64,000 nt of DNA. It comes from Hyparrhenia diplandra (lineage: Eukaryota > Streptophyta > Magnoliopsida > Poales > Poaceae). Position 1 is the first letter of the stretch. Every line of letters begins with the position of its first letter. Below are positions 44,614-56,151 of the stretch, in pieces. Below the pieces are notes generated by a model. It was not told where the DNA came from. It did not search any database and saw only the letters and a list, made by a program, of their open reading frames with translations. A program made the translations under genes and the position numbers. The stretch is from assembly GCA_015847255.1 (NCBI GenBank), contig JADLZK010005764.1, forward strand, positions 248,001-312,000, written 5' to 3'.

Positions 44614-44860
44614 AGCATTTCTGGTGCCGTTGCCGGGGAGAACGGTTGCTGAAGAAAACCTTGAGTATAACTAAATCTCGTAAGACTATCTTAGTGTAGA
44701 TTTTATTTTTTTCTTTTTTTCTTTTTATCTTTCTACTATCCTTATGCATACCACTCCTCTTTACCAATATATGGCACCCACGGAGCTCAGCTATACTCCT
44801 ATTTCATCATATAAACCTATTCAAACCCAAACCTATTAGCTGCACCCTAGGTTAATAGAG

Positions 44861-45499
44861 ATGGTCCAAAATCATACTTTCTCAGGTGCAATAGGCGAAA
44901 ACCCTTTTCTTCATCTCCAAACATTCGAGGAAACATGTGACTACCTCCATATTGAAGGCATGTCAAATGAAACTATCCACTGGAAGTTATTTCCATTCTC
45001 TTTGAAAGGAAAAGCTTGCCAGTGGTACGACCTGAACAAAGAGAAGAAGGGAGGCGACTGGGGAACCTTACTCTCTGACTTTTGTGCAGATTTTTACCCC
45101 ATGTCCAAAGTAGTCGACTTCAAGAATTCGATCCTATCCTCTAAATAGGAGGATAATGAATCTTTGAGCTCCTTTTGGGAACATTTTGATCTTTTTTCCA
45201 AATCCGGACCTAATCTAGCCATCCAAGACCATGTTTTACTTCAACATTTTTATGTTGGTCTTAATAAAAAATCTAGAAAATACCTGAATACCCCTGCAAA
45301 TGGATCTTTTCCACACCTTACCGCTAAGGAAGCTAGGGCTCTACTAGATAGAATCCTGCAAAACAAATCAGAGGAACCTTTTGTCGAGAATTCCTTAGAA
45401 GAAGAAGATGAAGGATTAGCTAAAGCTGATTTCATACCATTTTCTTTACAACCACCAGCTGATCCAAAGCCATTGGAGCCGGAGGAAACTCTGATCTGA
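44861..45499 (+). pseudogene. Element E gag
   Basis: A frame opening MVQNHTFSGAIGENPFLHLQ reads a retrotransposon gag domain (TFEETCDYLHIEGMSNE, FPFSLKGKACQWYDL, FCADFYPMSKVVDFKN). A TAG at 45146-45148 (probably a C-to-T change in a Gln codon) splits it. It continues LSSFWEHFDLFSKSGPNL, HFYVGLNKKSRKYLNTPANG to 45499. The pattern is that of Athila-lineage gag in grasses. Confidence 0.88.
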
Positions 45500-46212
45500 T
45501 TTTCTGCTCGATATCGAGGATGATCTCTTTTCTGAATATGGAAATACCTTGAAATATCATTCTGAGAAGAAACCTCAGAAGTCCAAATCATCACATTCAG
45601 ATCCTGTAGACCATTCTGATGAAGTTTTCTTACAAAGGTCCACAAAAGAGCTTGTCTCTATCATAAGTAGCGAATGGTTAGAAGAATCAGAGCTTTTCTC
45701 TGATGTAATCCGTTTGAATTCCCCTTCTATACCTATCCGTTACCAAATTTATAAAGACTCTTTCGATGCCCTTCATAATTCAGTTGTGGGAATAAATATC
45801 ATGGCATTATCTTTTGCTCATGAATTTCTCAAAAATATGCCATTGAAAATTGCTACAAAGCCCTTCAGGACAAATTATCCAAAGTTCAGGAATTCTTTAT
45901 GTCTTACCAATCCAGGTTAAAGGCACCATCCTGCACTTAAGCTTTCATATCTTTGACATCATGGAATTTGACCTGTTGATAGGGCAACCCATCGAAAGGC
46001 TTCTTATAGAAGGACAAACCGGAAAACTAGATATTCGTTTAGGCAAAGGATTTGAACTTCTGTTGCCTATCACCCAAGCTATTTATGCTAAAACCGAACC
46101 ATGTCCAGAACCAGACCCTATGGAAGAAGTCAAGGAGGCATCTGTAGAACACTTTGTAGAATCTAATTATGAAGATGACTCTAAGTTTTCATCGAAGAAC
46201 AAGAAGAAAATC
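45500..46212 (+). pseudogene. Element E protease region
   Basis: Frames at 45549-45920 and 45850-46212 overlap by a frameshift near 45880-45890. The second reads PIQVKGTILHLSFHIFDIME and FDLLIGQPIERLLIEG, the C-terminal half of a retropepsin-like fold with LIGQP in place of LLGRP. The usual D-T/S-G active site is not obvious; the region around VVGINIMALSFAHEFL sits where it should be. The frame is cut by the F solo LTR at 46213. Confidence 0.75.
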
Positions 46213-46749
46213 TGTTGGGATCTAACTTTGATTTCCGTTCAAACTTTCGTCCCAAACTTTGAAGATTTCAGGATGACACAGATCGGGACGAAGTTCCACT
46301 TCAAAGATGACTTCGCTGTATTTTGGGCTTCGCAGAAAAGCGGTTTGGGCGAAAGATGAAAGCAAGAGTCAGAAGATCCAAGCGAAGATAGCCTCGGTAA
46401 CTTCGTCGCGAAGCTAAAGAATCATCGCCGGAGGAAACATAAAGCGTGGCGAAGATGGAAGAATAGACTAAAAGAAGCGCGAAGATGAAGATTGCATCTT
46501 CGTGGGGAGAAGATATCATTTCGTAACCCTTAATGTTTGTGAACTCAAGAGGACCGCGAAGATAGAAAGTAAGTCTTCGCGGAGAGAAGCTCTTCATAGA
46601 GAAACTTTTTCAGAATTCTTAACATTTTTGTACAACCACGGGGGGGGCTATAAATACCCCCCGACATCCTTTGTAATCGCCATGTTGAATGACCACTTTG
46701 TAAACCATATCACCATCAATAACATGTTGTGTTGAGCATTCACCCAACA
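46213..46749 (+). mobile_element. Solo LTR of element F inside element E
   Basis: TGTTGGGATC to TTCACCCAACA, 537 bp, with exact 5-bp duplication AAATC (46208-46212 and 46750-46754). It matches the 3' LTR of the complete element F at 61790-62333. The E reading continues directly after it (KNPTTTEPLDEFENP). Confidence 0.95.
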
Positions 46750-48078
46750 AAATCCTACCACAACAGAACCATTAGATGAATTTGAGAACCCTCGTAGACC
46801 TCCCATTGAGCTTAAACCTCTACCACCTAGTCTTACATATGCTTTTGTCAATAATGATCTGGAGTCTCCTGTGATCACAAGTGATAAACTCAATCTAGAA
46901 GAGACTCTTAGGTCGATAACCGTCTTAGAACATCCTCACTCGGCCTTTGGCTATTCACTCGAAGATCTCAAAGGAATTAATCCTGCTTTATGCACTCATC
47001 GTATTCCAACAGATCCAGACATTCCACCATCTAGAGAACCCCAACGTAGACTCAATAATGCGATGAGAGAGGTAGTGAAGAAAGAAGTTTGAAAGTTGTT
47101 ACACACCAGGATTATATATCCTGTGCCTCATAGTGAGTGGGTGGGCCCTGTTCAAGTTGTGCCTAATAAAGGGAGGCATGATAGTGGTTAAGAACGAGAA
47201 AAATGAATTGATCCCTCAAAGAACCATCACGGGATGGTGGATGTGCATAGATTATAGAAAACTAAATAAGGCTACAAGGAAAGATCATTTTCCATTGCCT
47301 TTCACCGATGAGATGTTAGAGCGATTGGCAAACCACTCTTTCTTTTGTTTTCTTGATGGATATTCTGGGTATCACCAAATTCTAATCCATCCCAAAGAAT
47401 CAAAGCAAAACCACTTTTACATGTCCATATGGAACTTATGCTTATAGAAGAATGTCTTTTGGGCTATGTAATGCATCAAACTTCTTTTTCGAAATGATTG
47501 AAGAGATTATGGAAGTTTTCATGGATGATTTTTCTATATATGGAAAAACTTTTGATAATTGTCTAGAAAAATTAGATAAGGTTTTGCAAAGATGTGAAGA
47601 AAAGCACTTAGTCCTTAATTGAAAAAATATTATTTTATGGTTAGAGAAGGAATAGTGCTTGGACACCTAGTGTCAGAAAGAGGAATTGAGGTAGACAAGG
47701 CTAAAATTGAAGTAATAGAACAACTACCTCCACCTGTGAATGTAAAAGGGATAAGAAGTTTTCTTGGTCATGCTGGTTTTTATCGTAGATTTATAAAAGA
47801 TTTTTCACACATTGCTAGACCTCTCACTAGCTTGGTAGCCAAGGATGTTCCCTTTGAAGTTGATGATGCATGCCTTAAAGCTTTTGAAACATTGAAGAGG
47901 GCACTCATCTACGCACCAATCATTCAACCCCCGATTGGTCTTTCTTTGTTTGAAATTATGTGTGATGCTAGTGACTATCTTTGTGGGGGCAGTGTTAGGG
48001 CAAACTAAAGATAAGAAGCATAATGCAATTGACTATGCTAGTAAAACTTTGACTGGACCTCAACTTAATTATGCTACC
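46750..48078 (+). pseudogene. Element E reverse transcriptase (copy 1)
   Basis: Athila-type RT text across several frames: YPVPHSEWVGPVQVVPNKG, then TITGWWMCIDYRKLNKATRK, DHFPLPFTDEMLERLANHSF and FCFLDGYSGYHQILIHP. The catalytic MDDFS is at 47521-47535. The thumb/connection part follows (GHLVSERGIEVDKAKIEVIE, IRSFLGHAGFYRRFIKDFSH) and the start of RNase H (FEIMCDASD, ..IDYASKTLTGPQLNYATTD). A deletion removes about a dozen residues just before the MDD motif. It breaks off at CACTA-like DNA at about 48075. Same content as 62334-63660. Confidence 0.92.
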
Positions 48079-49183
48079 ACTGATAGGGGCGGCTGGCGAC
48101 TCTCTGTAGGGGCGGTTTTGCCAGCCGCCCCCAATTCACCGTTCTTATAGTGGTGAGCTCTGTAGGGGTGGTTGGTGATGGAACCGTCCCTACGAAACGA
48201 GCCGCTCCTACAGCCATTCTCAGAATTCACGTTTTCAAAATTCGAAAAGAAATAGCAAAATATTTTTTTTAATCGAGCGAGGCCCCACTAGTCAGCCACT
48301 CGCCCGCCCCGCCGAAGTCGCAAGTCGTGCATTTTTTCACGTAAAATCGCGATGCTATGCGGCCGCAGGGGTTCGAACCCGCGACCTCCCCCTCGCGCGG
48401 AGCCTCCACCTCCACTACACTACACACTCACATGTGTGCATACCTCGTTCCGGATCCCCACATATTATACAAATGCGAGTGAAAATTGACTATTTGAGGC
48501 CTTAAACGGATTCAAATCAAAAAGTGGTCAACTACAAAGTTTCATAACTTTTCAAGATCAACAATTTTCATTTAGGGTGTTTCTCCATCCGAGGTCGTTT
48601 ACGAAATTTGAATTTCAAATTTGAGACATTTCAACGTAGGTTTTGCATGACAAGATGATTTCAAATAAAAAAGTGGTCAACTACAAAGTTTTATAACTTT
48701 TCAAGATCTGCAATTCTTATTTAGGAAGTTTTTCCATCCGAGGTCGATTAAAAAATTCAAATTTCAAAATTTAGACATTCAAACCCTACATTTTGAGGCA
48801 TCAAATAAAGTCAAATGAAAAAGTTGTTAACAATAAAGATTCATAACTTTTCGAGATCTACATCTTTTATTTAGGTTATTTTCCCATCCGAGATTATTTT
48901 AAAAAATTTAATTTTTAGTGCCCCATCTTAATATTCGGCGTCTAACTGTAGGGGCGCCTCAATATAGAGCCGCCCTGCTATTCGATTAGTAGGGCGCCTC
49001 TATATTGACCCGCCCATGCTATTTGTAGGGGCGACTTAAATCAAAAAACCGCTCCTACTAATCCATTAGTAGGGGCGGCTGCTCTGTCGTGGGGAAGAAA
49101 AGACCACTGTAGGGGCTCTTTTAAATAGAGCCACCCCTACTCAAAAAATAGTGCGTTCTTATAGTGACTCTCTTTGTAGTAGT
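48075..49183. mobile_element. CACTA-like element G (copy 1), borders uncertain
   Basis: The right end TTCTTATAGTGACTCTCTTT and GTAGTAGTG reads in reverse complement CACTACTACAAAGAGAG. The left side has GTAGGGGCGGTTTTGCCAGC and CGTTCTTATAGTG near 48100-48150. GTAGGGGCGGC-like repeats at both sides (48950-49140) are the subterminal type of grass CACTA elements. Inside is a ~147-bp tandem repeat (48512-48912). No transposase. No convincing 3-bp target duplication, and RNase H of E does not resume on the right. Confidence 0.6.
48512..48912. repeat. Three tandem ~147-bp repeats in element G
   Basis: Units start near 48512, 48656 and 48804. Each holds AAGTGGTCAACTACAAAGTT-like, CATAACTTTTCAAGATC and CATCCGAGGTCG-like blocks in the same order, with moderate divergence. 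Confidence 0.8.
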
Positions 49184-50386
49184 GTGTGCAACATGCTGTG
49201 GACACTGGAGAGCTCACCATCGTCCCGCTAGCGTATAGCGATCGATATGCGTGCATTGCATATGGCCGCCTTGTTGGTAATGGTACAGGTACAAGCTGCT
49301 ATCACTTAGGTTAATTTCCTGCTGACCGGTGGTCTCCGCTGTGGCCTATGGCAGTCGTCGTCGCCGCGGGTCGCGGACAGGCCTCTGCCGACTGCCACCA
49401 CACGACTGTCACAGGTGACAGGTGATTTCCTGGCGATTATTGACAACACTTGGCAGCTGGCATTCAAGATCAGACAATAATATTTTTAGTACAGTCCAAG
49501 TGCAGAGTACACTTGACAGTTGGCAGTTGGCATTCAAGTTCCTTGCAAGTTGCAGGGCAAGGCACTGATGGATGAACTGAACTGATAGCGACCAACCAAC
49601 CTTTCATGTGTCACACTGTCACATAAGAATCCACGCCACCAATTAATTAACGCCTTGACATAATTGTGATCCATTCTTTCCGTCCATGTTTCTATCACAG
49701 CATGGGTATGGTTATACTATCATTCAGCTTTACGACGACTTTATTCTAGAAGGGGACTCATAGCTACCACTGTACCGCAATGTAGTAGGAGGTTAATTAC
49801 ATGTGTGAACAGCGGCAGATCTCGTACGTTTTGCTAACCACTTGTAGACCTATCATCGTCCCTGCAGATATGTTCATCCTTGATTAGTGGCGTAGATAGA
49901 GCGAAACTTAAAGAGGTGCACTTAATTACCTTGTGTCTATATAAACTTATGTCATACTCCCTCCGTATAGGAAAAAGAAGTTGTTTAGGACAGCGATACG
50001 GTCTGCAAAGCACAACTTTAACTTATCTCTTTTCTATAAAAAAATTATTGGAAAGTTATATATGTATATATTTTTATGAAAGTAATTTGAAGACAAGTCT
50101 ATTGATATGATTTTCACATTTCCAAACTCAGCAGCTTAAAAGTTATTCATGATTTATATTCCTAATGTTTAACCCAAACCTTTTCCAAAACGACTTCTTT
50201 TTCCTATATGGAGGGACTATATACGAGGTGCATATACAATGAATAGCGAATCTACATGCAAAGCTGTGGGGCCACCTGGCCCTATAGTTTTTCTAACTTG
50301 CTTTTAACCCTATTATAAAAATTACACTTATCTATGTTAATTGTAGTGATGAGCTTAAAATTAATAAGTTTGGCCCCACAGGTTCT
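49184..50386. other. Unique, probably non-LTR-element DNA
   Basis: Mixed-composition sequence without recognised ORF or repeat, except the Stowaway MITE at 49957-50217. CAG and CTG occur at normal frequency here, unlike in the younger retroelements. It ends exactly where LTR-F homology starts, so 50386/50387 is a rearrangement breakpoint. Confidence 0.5.
49957..50217. mobile_element. Stowaway (Tc1/mariner) MITE
   Basis: Ends CTCCCTCCGTATAGGAAAAA and, reverse complement, GTCCCTCCATATAGGAAAAA, followed by GAAGT on both sides. The TA target duplication is at 49955-49956 and 50218-50219. 261 bp, AT-rich, no ORF. These are the classic CTCCCTCCGT ends of grass Stowaway elements. Confidence 0.93.
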
Positions 50387-50723
50387 GAATCATCGCCAGA
50401 GGAAACATAAAGCGTGGCGAAGATGGAAGAATAGACTAAAAGAAGCGCGAAGATGAAGATTGCATCTTCGCGTGGGGAGAAGATATCATTTGAGAACCCT
50501 TAATGTTTGTGAACTCAAGAGGACTGCGAAGATAGAAAGTAAGTCTTCGCGGAGAGAAGCTCTTCATAGAGAAACTTTTCAGAATTCTTAACATTTTTGT
50601 ACAACTACGGAAGGGGGGGGCCTATAAATACCCCCGACATCCTTTTGTAATCGCCATGTTGAATGGCCACTTTGTAAACCATATCACCATCAATAACATG
50701 TTGTGTTGAGCATTCACCCAACA
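50387..50723 (+). repeat. Truncated 5' LTR of element F
   Basis: Homologous to 61997-62333 from GAATCATCGCC to TTCACCCAACA; the first ~207 bp are missing and unique DNA abuts directly. The leader TCTTGGCGCCCACCATTTG follows (primer site from 50727). Confidence 0.92.
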
Positions 50724-50779
50724 TCTTGGCGCCCACCATTTGTGTGAGCAATGATCTATCCCACGGCCATCAAGCAATC

Positions 50780-52400
50780 ATGGGGAGACCTCCCAAGAAC
50801 AAGTCAGCAACTATCACTGAAGAAGCAACAACAACAGAGAATGAAGCACCAAGAGCAAGCGGAGACACCGTCTCCAAAGAAGTCATTCGAACGAAAAATC
50901 AAAGCGAAGAAGCAAGGAAGTTACAAGAATTAGAAGAAGAATTGATCAAAAACGAAAGAACTTGAGGCTTGCAAAGCCGTAACAAGAGAAAAGACTTTGA
51001 AGCGTAGAATTGAAGAAGCCGGCGCGAGTTAAAGAGATTGAGTGAAGAACTTAAAAATCAAGACCGCGAAGTCACAATAACAGCGAAGCCAAGACAGACC
51101 AAAGCAATGAAAAAGCAATAGTCACAATTGATCCGAATCTCCATTATCGGTAGACACGCAAATGGCGAAATGGCCAAAAGGGTTCAAATTCAACGTCATA
51201 CCAACTTATGAAGGATTGACGGATCCAAGACAATTCTTGATGAGTTTTGAAGCATTTGTTGAATCGGGAGGAGACGACAAAACACTAGCGAAGGCACTCA
51301 TAATGGCAATGAAGGGACCAGCTCAAAAAATGGTACGCTTCGCTCAAGCCAAGGTCTCAAAAAGCTGGGAACAACTCGTAACAACCCCGCTAGTCGACTT
51401 CCAAGGATTCCAAAGACACAAGGCTTAACAAGCGGCGACACTGTTCGACATCAAGCAATACCGAAGGAACCAATAATTCAGTATTACAAAAGATTCATCC
51501 AAATGAAGACCCAAATTCGAAGTCTCGACGAAGTCGCCATCATCGCCGCAATAAGAGGCCTCGTGAGTTTGGACAACCGTCTTCGCATCTCAAAAGAGAA
51601 AGACCAACAACTGTTGCCCAATTATATGAAGAAATCCAAAAATATGCAAGATCGACGATGATTACGGGGAAGAAAATCGAAGAAGAAAATACACGAGAGA
51701 AATCAAGCGAAGACAAACAACCAGTTCAGCGGTACATAACCCGAGCGAAGACCATATTACAACCAATATCAACCACCACTCCGCATAAACCAAATCAACA
51801 ATGAGCAAGGCGAAGACAATAACCAGGCACAAAATAATCAGCGAAGCCAATATAACACCAGAAGCTTCAATAGCAACCAAAGAGGAGGATTCAACCAAAG
51901 ATTTGGAGAAAGAAGAATTTTGAAGCCCTGAAGAAATGTATTGCATCATTCACGGCAAAGGGGGTGGCCACACCTCGAAGATGTGCCCAATGGTGAAGAA
52001 AAGCATAGAGCAATTACAACAAGAAGGCAAATCAATGGAAAATCAAAGATCAATAAATTTTCTGTCTCAAGCAAGCACTTCGCAAAATCAAGCCTACTTC
52101 GATCCAAGTTACAATCAGCAAATCTTACCAGGGCCACCTCCGATATACAATTGCCAACCATTAGCAATAGCTCCGCCACAATGGGGGCAGGCACAAAATT
52201 TGCAACCCGAGGCTTCAATTGCAAACAATACACCAAAAATACAAAACAATGCTTCACCAAACCGTGTATCAACTACAAGCTAAAGGGGCAGAATAATGAC
52301 AATCATGCGGTGGTAACAAAGATAGAACATACAACAAAGAACGAAAGAAGGAACTACTTCGAAGAGTTAACTCAATAACAATGGAGGGACCTTACAAGAA
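50780..52400 (+). pseudogene. Element F gag
   Basis: ATG at 50780 (MGRPPKNKSATITEEATTT) opens a Glu/Lys-rich coiled-coil-like head, frameshifted near 50960. The gag core is at 51162-51428 (MAKWPKGFKFNVIPTYEGLT, DPRQFLMSFEAFVESGGDDK, TLAKALIMAMKGPAQ). Further text is broken. At 51936 follows a variant knuckle YCIIHGKGGGHTSKMC (C-X2-H-X5-H-X4-C) and a Gln/Pro-rich tail. Many breaks lie at sites where CAG or CTG would restore the frame. Confidence 0.85.
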
Positions 52401-52443
52401 GACAAAATGGTCACACCAACCAATCATTTTCTGAGAACAAGAC

Positions 52444-52945
52444 ATGAAACTCAAAGATTACCCACACATGGATGCCATGGTCATAGAAGCAAACATAGAT
52501 GGATGGGATGTCACAAAAATTCTAGTAGATGGAGGAAGCTCTCACGATATACTCTTCGCATCAACATTAGATGCAATGGGAATCAAAAGACAAAATTTGG
52601 GAAGAGCGAGAATATCCATTAGTTGGCTTCGGTGGCAAAAGGATAAATTCAATTGGAAGAATCGTCTTCGCCGGTATCCTTGAAACAAAAAACAATGCAA
52701 GAACAGAACAAGTGGCATTTGATGTTGTTGAAATGCATAGCCAATACAATGCAATCTTCGGAAGAGGGAGTTTAAATATCTTTGGCAAAGTAATCAACTA
52801 CTCTTACTTGTGCATGAAAGTTCCAAAGAATAAATGGGCCAATATCAATTCATGGAAATCAAAAGCGAAGCAAGAAACATTGAGAAAGATTCAACTCCGG
52901 CCCAAAGAAATGTTTTGGCCATCGAAGAAATCGAAGACCTAAAAA
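52444..52945 (+). pseudogene. Element F protease
   Basis: DGWDVTKILVDGGSSHDILF gives the D-G-G-S active-site strand characteristic of Tat-type proteases. A frameshift near 52600 moves to the frame with YPLVGFGGKRINSIGRIVFA, TEQVAFDVVEMHSQYNAIF and GRGSLNIFGKVINYSYLCMK. This is the complete retropepsin order (DGG, flap, ..AIFGRG..). Confidence 0.88.
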
Positions 52946-53039
52946 TGAGACGTAAAAACGCGAAGTCACAAAAAGAAAGCGAAGACATGTTCCAAGAAAG
53001 AAACCAAGGAAGTCTTGTTAGATCCAATGGTAAATGCAA

Positions 53040-53960
53040 AAAAAAGTCATCATTAGCGCCAATCTAACAAAAGAAGAAGAAGAACAACTTATAAGTTTCC
53101 TAAGAAGCAATCAAGATGTTTTCGCTTGGTCGACAAAAGACCTAGAGGGAGTCGCAGAGACATCATCGAAGACCGACCGAACATCGACCCAAATGTCAAG
53201 CCAAAGAAACAAAAGTTATGAAAAATCTCCGAAGACAGTAACAATGGCCGCGAAAAGGTGAAGTACGTAGATTGCTTGATGCAAAAGTCATAAGAGAAGT
53301 TCAATTTACAACATGGTCGGGCAAACATTGTGATGGTAAAGAAAAGCAATGGAAAATGGAGAATGTGCATAGATTTTACAGATCTCAACAAAGCTTGCCC
53401 AAAAGACAATTTCCCTCTACCAAGAATTGACACATTGGTCGATCAAGCTGCAGGAAGTGAAATGCTAAGTTTCCTCGATTGCTTCTCGGGATATCATCAA
53501 ATTTACATGAAAAAGAAGATGAAGAAAAGACAAGTTTTATCACGCCATTTGGAACTTATCGCTTCCAAAGAATGGCGTAGAGGGGCTTCGCAATGCCGGG
53601 TCAAGCTTCATTAGAATGACTTCGGTAGCACTTAAAGATCAAATCGGAGACAACCGCTAGCATATGTTGACGACATAATAGTGAAAAGCAAGAAACGCCG
53701 AAGACCACCACGAAAGACTTAAAGCGGACTTTTGAAAATTTGAGAAAATCAAATCTCAAACTCAATCCCGAAAAATGTACCTTTGGAGTACAAAAGGCAA
53801 GATTCTCGGATGCATAGTTTCAAAGAAAAGGCATCGACCGAATCCGAAAAAAATAAAAGCAATCATGCAAACGGAAGTTCCAAAGAATTCCAACAAATCA
53901 ACCACTTAAAGATGTACTCCAAAGTTGTAAATCTTCGGAAGGCTTGGAAAGTGGGCAGCT
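53040..53960 (+). pseudogene. Element F reverse transcriptase
   Basis: An N-terminal link (LTKEEEEQLISFLRSNQDVF, AWSTKDLEGV) precedes the RT fingers/palm: KSNGKWRMCIDFTDLNKACP, KDNFPLPRIDTLVDQAAGSE, MLSFLDCFSGYHQI. The catalytic YVDD is at 53663-53674 with DIIVKSK after it, then LKLNPEKCTFGVQKARF. Broken by several frameshifts. The LNKACPKD.FPLPRID motif is typical of the Tat clade. Confidence 0.92.
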
Positions 53961-54059
53961 GAAATCTCACAATATTTCATTGAATTTGAGAAGAGAACAC
54001 AATAAAGTCACAAGTATTGGCAGATTTTCATCTCGGATTGGACACCAAGAACAAATTGC

Positions 54060-54494
54060 GAAGACCAAAAAGATCATCAAGAGTGGACTTTGTCCTGTCA
54101 AGAATGGACAATGAATTGTGACGGGGCATGGGGCTCGCTGGGTCGGCATAGCGGCAATAATCACTTCGCCATCCCGAGTCAAAATGAAATATGCAAACAA
54201 GACTTGAATTTCGATGCACCAACAACATCGCGGAGTATGAAGCAAGATTCTTTGGGGCTTCGCAACAAAGCAAGAGCAATGGGCGTACAAAGAATCTTGA
54301 TAAAAACAGACTCTCAAGTTGTGGCAGGCCATGTCGAGAAAAATTACAAAGCAAAAGACCCCAGAGTTAGCAAAGTACTTGCAAAATGTGAGGGATCAAG
54401 AGAAACATTTCGAAGGATTCACAAAGAAGAAGCATTTCAAGAACAAACAATGAAGAGGCCGATGAAATCGCGAAGGCAAAAACTCAAAAAGTAA
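54060..54494 (+). pseudogene. Element F RNase H
   Basis: The motif block WTMNCDGAWGSLG holds the first catalytic Asp. Later blocks: LRNKARAMGVQRILIKTDSQ and VVAGHVEKNYKAKDPR. This is the Tat-type RNase H in its normal place after RT. A frameshift divides the N-terminal part. Confidence 0.88.
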
Positions 54495-54660
54495 AGTTGC
54501 CTCGGATGTGTTTTATCAAATATTATCGAATCTTCGATAAAAGCAAAACTTGAAGAGCCAAAATACATTCACATCATTGAGAGCTTTAAGATTGGAGATC
54601 GAAATAATAGCATTCTTAAGAGGATTTTATGAACCGTAAAGTTTAAGTTGAAGAAATAAG

Positions 54661-55818
54661 AATGAAGCACAAGACAAGAAATTACAAGCTTATTGACAAT
54701 CAACTTTTCAAGCATGGCATTTGTGAACCATTACTCAAATGCATTTCAAGCAAAGAAGGCAAAGATTTGTTGCAAGAAATACACAGTGGAACATGTGGAA
54801 ATCATGCCGCCCAAGAGCCATAGCAGGAAAGGCATTTAGACAAGGATTCTATTGGCCAACAACTCAAAAAAGATAGCAAGGAAATAGTCAAAACTTATCA
54901 CAATTGCCAAATCTCGGCAAACAAGTCAAATGCCCGACCAATCCAATTCAAGCACATTGAACCTACTTGGCCACTAGCAAGATGGGGAATAGACATAATT
55001 GGCAAACTTCCACCAGCCCAAGGCAATCATCAATATGCGGTTGTTGCAGTTGAATATTTCACAAAGTGGATAGAAGCGAAGCCAATCACAAACATGTCAT
55101 CCACAACAATGAAAAAGTTTCTTTGGCAAAATATCATTTGCAGATTCGGAGTTCCAAGACACATAACTTTGGACAACGGTACTCAATTTGGCCGAAGATT
55201 TTGAAGCTATTGTGAAAGTATGGGAATCCAACTTTGCTTCGCATCGAGTCAAATATCCTCAATCCAATGGAGCGATTTTGAAAGAGCAAATGGCATCATA
55301 TGTGTGGGAATTTCAAAGAATCTAGTAGGACTCCCAAAAGGAAAATGGGTTGAGGAATTACCAAGGATTGTTTGGAGTCACAATACAACCACAACAAGAT
55401 CAGCAAAGTTTACACCCTTCAAGTTACTATATGGTGATGAAGCAATGACTCTTTAAGAGATACAATTCGAAGGTCCAAGAACAAGTGTCCAAATCACGGC
55501 GAAGAGGACCAAAAGACAAGCAAAGACTTGCTCGAAGAAGAAAGAAACCAAGCTGTGATGAATCTCGAGAAAATACCAAGAAGAAACAAGCAAGTGGTAC
55601 AACAAGAAAGTAGTGAAAAGAGATTTACTGACCCGGGAGACTTCGTGCTCAAAAGAAAAAGAAACGAAGATACCGTGGGAAAATTTTAGCAAAAGTGGGA
55701 AGGACCTTTCATCATAACAAAGTCAAACAGGCAAGGATCCTATCACTTGGAGAATCTCAAAGGAGAAGAATTGAGTCATACATGGAACATCAAGGACCTT
55801 CGCAAGTATTATCCTTAA
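54661..55818 (+). pseudogene. Element F integrase
   Basis: An N-terminal zinc-binding region (HSGTCGNH.., HNCQIS..ANKSN) in which one expected Cys reads Ser-like because CTGC appears as CTCG. Catalytic core: PTWPLARWGIDIIGKLPPAQ (first Asp), YFTKWIEAKPI, GVPRHITLDNGTQF (second Asp). Later ELPRIVWSHNTTTTRSAKFT and PFKLLYGDEA (55220-55456), then a C-terminal LENLKGEELSHTWNIKDLRK and YYP stop at about 55818, the usual end of Tat-type pol. Frameshifted, so not intact as read. Confidence 0.9.
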
Positions 55819-56151
55819 AGTTTTTTCCTTATTAAGTTTTGTAAATAAGCAAGTTAGATTCAACTTCTTAGAAGCATTTTATCATTTCAATCAAGAGCTG
55901 CACTCTTTTTCCACTCGGGGAAGCCCTTCGCAGGTGAGTGGTTTTTTAACGAGGCGAGACTCTATTGTAAAGTTCTCATGTCAAATATAAATGAGAAAGT
56001 AGTTTCCCCAAATGTGTGCATTCTTCACTTATCTTTCAATTCACTCAAAAAGCCGAAAAGCAAAGCGCTTCAACATTGGCTAAAAGTTTTCACAAAAATA
56101 AAACAAAGTAGGTATAATTTAAGTACAAAACTAAAATTATTACCTACAGAA
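55819..56151 (+). other. Element F spacer between pol and tandem array
   Basis: Untranslated sequence after the pol stop; no ORF, repeat or known motif beyond TTCGC-rich text shared with the array. Confidence 0.5.

Noticed and set aside
48360..48395. tRNA-like B box (GGTTCGAACCC) in element G, also near 63955
   Set aside because: No acceptor stem, D arm or anticodon arm can be placed around it; the motif is part of the repeated CACTA-like sequence.
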